Assembly: GCA_014871385.1 (NCBI GenBank)
Contig: CM026426.1
Location: 36,209,918-36,273,917, forward strand
DNA length: 64,000 nt
Origin: Ceratodon purpureus
Taxonomy: Eukaryota > Streptophyta > Bryopsida > Pseudoditrichales > Ditrichaceae
Direction of reading: 5' to 3'
Within the stretch, counting starts at the first letter, position 1. Each line of letters opens with the position of its first letter. The notes under the pieces are model-generated. The model saw only the letters and a program-made list of their open reading frames with translations. It was not told the origin of the DNA and made no database searches. The translations under genes and the position numbers were made by a program. Positions 58,701 through 64,000 of this stretch are shown in pieces.

Positions 58701-59346
58701 CCCTTTCAAGAATTTGTGGGGTGATGAGACTGTTGCGTCCACTGGCAACCAAGACAGGGCAAGAGAACAAGTTTCCAAAAATCTCGTTAAGAAGTCATTC
58801 CTCAAGGGTGGAATTCAAGGTTACATCGAATTTTGGGAACGCGGGATGCTTGAATGTTCCGGATTTTGCAAGGATTTTCCTCCGTATATTGATTACTGGA
58901 AGGGCATTCTCGCAGAATTGGAGAAACCTCTTCCTCCAACCGTGACGACCTTGGTAGAGGGTTTCTAGCCTAATCATGACTGGTCAGGTATGGAGAGTGC
59001 ACCTTTATGCCTCCTCCCCGAGACGGATGTCACACCTGAGGATGAAGAACCCGAGCCCTATTGTGGCCCCAAGTCCGCTCAACCGAAGCCCGCCTTGAAC
59101 CCATGGCGAGATGTCCTACCAGGGGCTTGGGTCCTACTTCATCCCTCCGACCCAGATATTTATCCCGTCTACTTAGGGAGAGCATGTTCAGCAGTCAATC
59201 GTCATGAACGAAATGCGGACTATAGGCAGTTGAGTATCAAATTCTGGGAGCCTAGAAATCGCCACACCGACCCGAAGACGAAGTACGAGAATTGCTGGGA
59301 CGCTACTTGGGTACGAGAAATCGACGACGAGAACAAGTTCATGTAA
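55797..59346 (+). pseudogene. DUF7869-type transposase-like protein, inner element
   Basis: Starts MSTSVGEDDDFMDP, acidic like the outer copy. The first exon (to about 57067) has one TAG (56727). It ends after a DNA-binding-like part with VTLNGMDVCATAWYKIHGIP and HGNKD, colinear with the outer copy. An intron with four palindromes follows; exon 2 begins at about 57524. The core has CTEC (zinc), IHDKMDTAKT, GHGDGAYAHYS, LDNFAKDNKNQFLMGF and VGHTHEDIDAYFSH, the presumed acidic active-site set. A frameshift lies near 58040 and TAG at 58966. The C-terminal reader-like part is PGAWVLLHPSDPDIYPVYLG. Pairing with the outer protein is clear throughout, but identity looks low, so the two elements belong to different families. 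Confidence 0.72.
57140..57430. repeat. Four inner-family palindromes in transposase intron
   Basis: Copies start at about 57144 (left arm worn), 57273, 57340 and 57407, the last two intervals 67 bp. The outer transposase has no intron here. Confidence 0.92.
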
Positions 59347-59511
59347 CTTCAGTGCTCTTTGCAAAGTCCACAACAAAAGAAAACCCCAAGACACGGAAGA
59401 TCCCAAAGCAAGATCGAGTAAACGCATTGGCTAACCTTGATGCTGCTAACCTTATGGATCCGTAGCCCTCGCATAATTTATCCCCCATATCCATCCAGAG
59501 TTTTGTCGCTA

Positions 59512-59830
59512 GATCGTGGGATCCCACAATCTCCTCTACGTGGTAGCTTTGAGATTATTCAGTTTTAGAAGTGCCTCGTTTTGCCCAGGCGTACTCATAT
59601 AGAGATCGTAGGATCCTACTATCTCCTCTACCTGGTTGCTATGAGATTATTCAGTTTTAGAAGTGCTTCGTTTTGCCCAGGAGTACTCGTAAAGAGATCG
59701 TAGGATCCTACGACCCTGTTGAACATTCGCTACATCTGTTCGGATTTTACTTTTTTTAATCAAAGTGCACTCGTTTATGCTGCTTTTGCCTCTGCCTGGT
59801 TGCTGTGAGATTATTCGGTTTTAGATGTGC
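59512..59830. repeat. 92-bp tandem repeat, each unit with one palindrome
   Basis: The unit is a palindrome (starts 59512, 59604, 59696) followed by TCTCCTCTAC-TGGT-GCT, GAGATTATTCAGTTTTAGAA and TTGCCCAGG-GTACTC. A third, worn unit continues to about 59830 without a clear palindrome. It shows how palindrome number can grow by tandem duplication. Confidence 0.85.
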
Positions 59831-60010
59831 TTCTTTCCTTCAGCTGTCAGCTAGTTAAGCTAGTCCTAGTCCTAATAATGTTATCTTATCGCTCAGTAGG
59901 AGCCTAGGCGCTACTAGGATTGGTGAACGTTGGCTAGTAGACGTCCAGAAACCCTAGAGAAGTGGATTACTAGAACTTTTACCAGTTTAGTAGACAAACT
60001 CCAGCCGGAT

Positions 60011-60078
60011 ACTGTAGAAGAAGGTCGCATACTGTAGAAGTTAGTCACAAACTGTAGAAGTTAGTCGCATATTGTCAA
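60011..60078. repeat. 20-bp tandem repeat before accessory gene
   Basis: Units starting ACTGTAGAAG begin at 60011, 60031 and 60051, with a partial one at 60071, directly upstream of the ATG at 60092. Confidence 0.85.
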
Positions 60079-60091
60079 ATATTTTGTCGTT

Positions 60092-60889
60092 ATGGGGAGG
60101 CGGGGTAGCAATGTATGGTATCCGCAGTATCAGAAGACACCTGCTGACGTCGAGGAGCTCCGGCCATGGTTTAGGGCGGTGGTCGCCCGTTCTCGCAACA
60201 CAGCTATTCCTGCTTTCAAATACATCAGTGAGATTCTGCAGCTAGGTGCGGAGTGGTTTTGGAGTATTGCTCACACCATAGAGTTGTTGGAGATCTCTGA
60301 CGCTTCCGGCATCGCCTTTCCACTGACATTCGAGGAATCCGAGGAGTCTGAGGAGTCCGAGAGTGTTGGCAGCGTTCACTTCAGCCACACAGTGGAGGTG
60401 TCAACGCAAACCATGTCAACTGCAGGGTGGCTCCGCATTGTTGGCGAAGCATACGACATCTTGGAGGGTGCTGGAAGTCGGTGCTCTGGCCAAGATCAGT
60501 GGTGCGGAGGGAACGCAAGCCCGCAGTCCACGTATTCGTTGTTTGGATCCGTGCATCCATCCGTCGATACTGGGTGTAGTGCTGTCCGAGCCAAGTCCTC
60601 CAAGCCGGATAACAATTCACTCGTCAACGCCGCACGCACTTCAGCAACAAGGTGACAACATCCCCCGGTAGGAGATACCTCTCTCACCTCCGATTCGGAT
60701 AATTTCAACCCCGAGCTTTCTGAGGCAGCGGCTTCTAGCAATTGAGACCACACTGCAGACGAAGCCGACCGTCTTGAGCTGACTACAGAGTCGGAGGAAT
60801 ACAGAGATTGCTGGAGAGCTATGCCCTACTTAGGGCCAAATTTCCTGACCCCATCTTTCAAGGAACTGTATCCTCCTGGTCAAAAATAA
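60092..60889 (+). pseudogene. Accessory 'CWR-MPYLG' family protein, inner element
   Basis: A frame of 266 codons to TAA at 60887, broken by TGA at 60653 and 60743, with no frameshift. It starts MGRRGSN, then VEELRPWFRAVVARSRNTAI, IPAFKYISEILQLGAEWFW, AHTIELLEISDASGIAFP, an acidic Ser/Glu run, and a disordered part. After the stops it ends EEYRDCWRAMPYLGP. Relatives: 35086-34748 (N-terminal part) and 7359-6520 (both halves). The conserved Trp/Leu pattern suggests a small helical domain that may contact DNA or another protein. It is the last gene before the right TIR. Confidence 0.55.
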
Positions 60890-61559
60890 GTTCTCAAGTA
60901 TCACCATCCACCATCAGCGGCCTTCGTTGGCATTCACTACTGCACATACTCGGAGGTTCTAATCTCGGGGCAAGCTTTTTGGTTTTTTTTGTCTGCATAC
61001 TATTGGCTTGTAAGTATTTAGAAGCTGCTTACAAGTTGGAAGTGTGAGCACTGGCGGGTTCTTCTTGCACCTGCTCACTTTTCATCCCCGGCAACGGTTC
61101 TCTTCTACACGGGAATCTGAAGACTCTGTCAATCAATACGACATTGTTCACCTTAATTTTGCCATTCCCGGATTAGTCTCATCTAGTTGAAATGGGTTGA
61201 AGTTTTAGTTAGCCTGAGTAGATAGTACATTAGTTGCTTAGGGTAGCTTTCATTTTAGTCCTTTTTAGTTTTGGACACATTCACGCCCCTTTGTTCCTTT
61301 TGGTTAGTTTCTTCTGCTCTTTTGGACTAGGTGGTGACTGTGAGCCGTTTCAGGACTTTTCCCGAGCTTGTCTCGTTCCCGGAGGTTTTCCCTCTTTTCA
61401 TGTCCTTTGTTTCCTCTTTTTCCGATCCATTGGATTGGTTCAGTGAGTTTCCGGCTTTGTGCTGGTTTCTTACGATCCTGAAAGACGCTGTACTCCGATT
61501 TGGATTTTTCTTTACAGTTCACAGAATCCAAATAATGTGATGTGTTTTTACACCTAGGT

Positions 61560-61885
61560 TGGCAAACATCGTAGGATCTTACGGTCCTGCTTACTACTTG
61601 CCAATATTACAATACCCACATGTTTGATAACTTTCGTATGAATACTCTTGGAGTCTTCTTTACTGTTTATGTAATGTTCTAACGTGAAGTGTTTATATAT
61701 ACCTACTTTCCATGGATAGTAGGATCTTACGGTGTTTTACAAGTTGCCAATCTTTAATATCCACATGCTTGATAAGTTTCGCACATAATCTTGAGCAATG
61801 TTTGCTGTATTTTTCATTTCTAACCTTTATCGTCTCTCTCAATTTCATAAAACGGTTAGGTCTTTGCTGGATCATATGATCCTAC
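61560..61885. repeat. Three worn inner-family palindromes, right subterminal
   Basis: Worn palindrome copies lie near 61568 (CATCGTAGGATCTTACGGTC), 61713 (GATAGTAGGATCTTACGGTG) and 61871 (GATCATATGATCCTACGATT). They are more degenerate than the intronic copies. The 60900-61560 stretch holds no recognised gene. Confidence 0.8.
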
Positions 61886-61939
61886 GATTCACCCTACCCA
61901 TCATATTTCAGTTGGACTTTGACCAATCTGGACTATTGA

Positions 61940-61970
61940 AAGTCCGGATTTACTTAAATGTGGCATTTAT
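61940..61970 (-). repeat. Right TIR of inner element with TTAT duplication
   Basis: TIR 61940-61966, then TTAT. Just inside, GGACT-attgaa-AGTCC gives a small hairpin, the decayed form of the 16-bp palindrome seen at 35255. Confidence 0.92.
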
Positions 61971-62189
61971 ATTTGTTTGAAGACAAGTGAACTGAATTTC
62001 GTTCGTCCATTCATCCAACATTATGTTTTCTAGACAAAGGTAGATGTTTAGCTCGAGTTCTAGCGTATTAGTTCTAGCGTATTTATGTCTTGAATACTAG
62101 CAAATTACATATATTTTGTTGGAGGGAACACTACTTAAGTGTTTCAGTCCATTCCTTATTTATCATCTGTACCACATTATAGGCAGCAG

Positions 62190-62670
62190 TTTAGGTCGAG
62201 GCGACCAAAACTACATTTGGCGTTGAAGTTCGTACTTTACGAGTGCAGAATACCAACAGGTCACCTATAGTTCTTCTTGTAGATTTTTACTTAATACCCT
62301 AAACCGTTGATTCTATATCATATGTACTGCCACATACCAGCCGTTTAGGTCGAGGCAACCTAAACTACATTTGGCGTTGACGTTCGTAGTTTGGATTTCT
62401 GAAGTAGAGCCGATAACATACATTTGTTGGCATGGGACTATACTGAAGTCCGTATGTTCTTGGATACTGTGGAAACTGTAGGCAGCTATGTTGGTCGAAC
62501 AACTTGATTGTTTGTACAGGTCTGAAAGGGCCTGTCACAGATTCAACATTTAAGGAGTGTCGACCTAAATTGTATTTCCACACATATATATAATATAAGT
62601 TTGCCCAGCATATCCGTTGTGTCCATTTCTTGTTATTCGCATGATGTTCATTTAGGGTGGTTCGACCTAC
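62190..62670. repeat. TTTAGGTCGA-type palindromes, right subterminal of outer element
   Basis: TTTAGGTCGAGGCGACC-type copies at 62190-62210 and 62344-62364 are each followed by CTACATTTGGCGTTGA-GTTC, so this is a 154-bp tandem pair. Weaker half-copies lie near 62473, 62560 and 62649. A mixed copy (TTTAGCTCGACCTGACCTAA) is near 62804. Confidence 0.75.
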
Positions 62671-62828
62671 CTTGTACTTTTTCATATATTTCTAGTAAAC
62701 CATTCAGTTCTTTCATTTCCCATTACTACTGTGTGATCATCTGCCAAATTAATGGAAATTGCTTATAAGCTTTTCCTTGCCAAGTATGAGACCATTGTGC
62801 CCATTTTAGCTCGACCTGACCTAATGCA

Positions 62829-62878
62829 TTATTTTGGGAGATGATAAATCTCCCAAAATAACGAATATGGTGTTCAAT
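62829..62878 (-). repeat. Right TIR of outer element, with hairpin and CAAT
   Basis: The TIR is at 62848-62874, followed by CAAT. Just inside, TTATTTTGGGAGAT (62829-62842) is the exact reverse complement of the inner 14 bp of the TIR (62848-62861), so the end can fold into a 14-bp stem with a 5-nt loop. The left end lacks this extra arm. Confidence 0.9.
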
Positions 62879-62912
62879 TTGAAGAAAAACTATCCCTACA
62901 CTAAGTAACCAC

Positions 62913-62990
62913 CAGGGTTGTTCATGGGACATAAGGACCGGTCCGTCCGTCCGGTCCGCTCGTCCGTCCGTTAAGGGTCAGGGGAGGTCC
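62913..62990 (+). mobile_element. Probable hAT terminus with GTCCG motif cluster
   Basis: CAGGGTTGTTCATGGGACAT is a typical start of plant hAT terminal repeats. It is followed at once by GGACCGGTCCGTCCGTCCGG and further GTCCG motifs, the same motif that fills the hAT region at 0.8-9 kb. The other end is not identified before 64000. It lies only 35 bp outside the outer giant element's right duplication. Confidence 0.45.
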
Positions 62991-63149
62991 GTTTGACCAA
63001 GACTTACGGTTGACCATCCAAATGGTGAAATGGGAGTTACCTTGGCCATCTAGGATGCCACGCGTCTGACATGTCACCAAATATTCCACATATAGAGTTG
63101 ACACAGGGGATGACGTGGCTAAGAGGAAGGGCGCCAACGCCTTGGGGGA

Positions 63150-63352
63150 GGGGGGCGCCAGCATCTTGGGGGGGGGGGGGGGGGGGGGGGGGCGCGAGCT
63201 TCTGAGGGGGGGGCGCGAGCTTCTAAGGGGAGAAGGGGCAGCGCTTCTAGGAGGGGGGGGGGGGGGGCACAAGCTTCTAAGGGGGGGGGGGCAAGTGCTT
63301 CTAGGGGGGGGCGAGCTTCTAGGGGGGGGGGGGGGGGGGGGGGGCGCGAGAT
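63150..63352. repeat. Poly-G minisatellite (GCGCGAGCTTCTAAGGGG)n
   Basis: Six to seven units of G(C)GCGAGCTTCTA/GAGGGG or GCGCTTCTAGG joined by G-tracts of 7 to over 20 bases. It is strongly prone to G-quadruplex formation and slippage. Proline-rich minus-strand frames here are artefacts of the G-tracts. Confidence 0.9.
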
Positions 63353-63354
63353 TA

Positions 63355-64000
63355 AAAAAATAAAAAATAGTATAGAGTGGAACAAGGTTGGAAGAGAAAT
63401 AAATAATCATGAAAGGAAGTATGCCAGAAACAAACAATGAATTAACATAGAATTAAATATATTTAGATAATTAATTGATTTAGTACGGAAGAAACAAACA
63501 ATGCTCTAACATAGAATTAAAAATAAATGGTAGAGATTACAAAAAAAACAAAAAAACAAACATTAAAATCAGAAGAGAAAGGGATAATATAAAATCAATA
63601 GCATGGGATGGAAGAAGGTTGGAAGAGAAATAAAAATTTGAATAATTAATCAATTTAGTACGGAAGAAACAAACAATGCTCTAATATACAATTAAAAATA
63701 AATGGAAGAGTTAAAAAAAAAACAAATATTAATATTGAAAGATAAAGGGAAAAAAAAATAAAAAAATAGTATAGAGTGGAACAAGGTTGGAAGAGAAATA
63801 AATAAATGAATCATTACAGAGGGAAGTATGCACAAAACATTAAGAGATGAAACATTAATATTGGAAGAGAAAGGGGATTATAATATAAAATTTAGAGTTC
63901 CAGGATGGAGCAATCTAATGCATTTTTGGTAGGCTATTTGGCAAAGATGATATGGAGGGACGAACAATGCCCATACCTCTTCAAGGATACAATGTCAATG
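63355..64000. repeat. AT-rich diverged tandem repeats
   Basis: Blocks such as AGTATAGAGTGGAACAAGGT (63369 and 63770), GGTTGGAAGAGAAATAAA and CGGAAGAAACAAACAATGCT (63485 and 63661) recur with spacing of roughly 180-400 bp. No gene seen. Confidence 0.7.

Larger units (their letters stand above)
40034..61966. mobile_element. Giant DNA transposon (inner), 21.9 kb
   Basis: Perfect 27-bp inverted repeats begin ATGCCACATTTAAGTAAATC (40034-40060; reversed 61940-61966). TTAT flanks both sides (40030-40033, 61967-61970). It lies inside the outer element, 50 bp past the outer transposase stop. Contents in order: two HAD-like genes, acidic/coiled exons, a middle exon and a ParB-like gene (all leftward, 40.2-47.6 kb); AT-rich DNA and an LTR-like insertion (48-55 kb); a DUF7869-type transposase (55797-59346, +); and an accessory 'CWR' protein (60092-60889, +). 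About 37 copies of its own palindrome GATCGTAGGATCCTACGATC are spread from 40.25 to 61.88 kb, and none occurs outside it in the window. Confidence 0.92.
23715..62874. mobile_element. Giant DNA transposon (outer), 39.2 kb including a nested 21.9-kb element
   Basis: Perfect 27-bp terminal inverted repeats begin AACACCATATTCGTTATTTT (23715-23741 and, reversed, 62848-62874). CAAT lies directly outside both ends (23711-23714 and 62875-62878), a 4-bp target duplication. Removing the inner element (40034-61966 plus one TTAT copy) leaves about 17.2 kb. Contents: a leftward module (HAD-like, coiled-coil, ParB-like; 24.3-30.8 kb), palindrome arrays, AT-rich nested debris (31.5-36.9 kb) and a rightward transposase-like gene (37143-39977). 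Its own palindromes are TTTAGCTCGA/TCGAGCTAAA internally and TTTAGGTCGA/TCGACCTAAA near both ends. Genes carry many nonsense codons, so it is old. I know of no named family with this combination. Confidence 0.88.

Noticed and set aside
27285..59346. Stop-codon reassignment in the elements
   Set aside because: All three stop codons occur as interruptions and terminal stops also exist; C-to-T decay explains them more simply.
62922..63437. Proline-rich 171-aa protein
   Set aside because: It is read from poly-G tracts on the other strand; no gene signals.

Overview
The window looks like a repeat-rich, gene-poor stretch of a streptophyte plant nuclear genome. The evidence is TTTAGGG-type telomere-like blocks, spliced genes with GT-AG introns, an ARV1-like zinc-ribbon fragment, a LEA-repeat fragment, plant-type hAT/DUF659 transposase and many nested transposons. 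A bryophyte or another early-diverging lineage is my guess from gene style; the species cannot be told from the sequence.

Layout. (1) 0-9.1 kb: a hAT-type element region with one long intact transposase (1543-4530, minus), an unknown small gene (5685-6143), a broken accessory gene (6520-7359) and an F-box-like gene (8051-8398). Dense CGGAC/GTCCG clusters lie at both sides and in the central promoter region. (2) 9.2-23.7 kb: mostly decayed noncoding DNA with a 641-bp MITE-like element (8-bp target duplication), two copies of a GC-rich promoter-like repeat, and gene fragments (LEA-like, ARV1-like). (3) 23715-62874: a 39.2-kb composite made of two nested giant DNA transposons. The outer element (about 17.2 kb without the insert) has 27-bp terminal inverted repeats and a CAAT target duplication. 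The inner element (40034-61966, 21.9 kb) has different 27-bp terminal inverted repeats and a TTAT duplication. (4) 62.9-64 kb: a hAT-like terminus, long G-tracts and AT-rich repeats.

How the giant elements work together. Both share one gene plan. A leftward module encodes a ParB-like 'GQH.VAA' protein, further exons with coiled-coil or acidic tails, and one or two degenerate HAD/FCP1-like domains. A divergent rightward gene encodes an RNase-H-like protein with the VGHTH(E/D)DI signature, which I take to be the transposase (DUF7869 type). The inner element adds a small accessory protein ending in CWRAMPYLG; a relative of that protein also sits in the hAT region at 7 kb. Each element carries its own short palindrome family in introns and near its ends: TTTAGCTCGA/TCGAGCTAAA (with TTTAGGTCGA/TCGACCTAAA towards the ends) in the outer element, and GATCGTAGGATCCTACGATC in the inner one. 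Within arrays the palindromes recur at nearly constant spacing (about 52 bp outer, about 57 bp inner). This element-specific palindrome system is the most notable thing in the window.

State of the genes. The giant-element genes are old: long open frames are broken by many single TAA/TAG/TGA codons but very few frameshifts, as expected from deamination of methylated C in CAA/CAG/CGA codons. The hAT transposase is intact and so appears younger.
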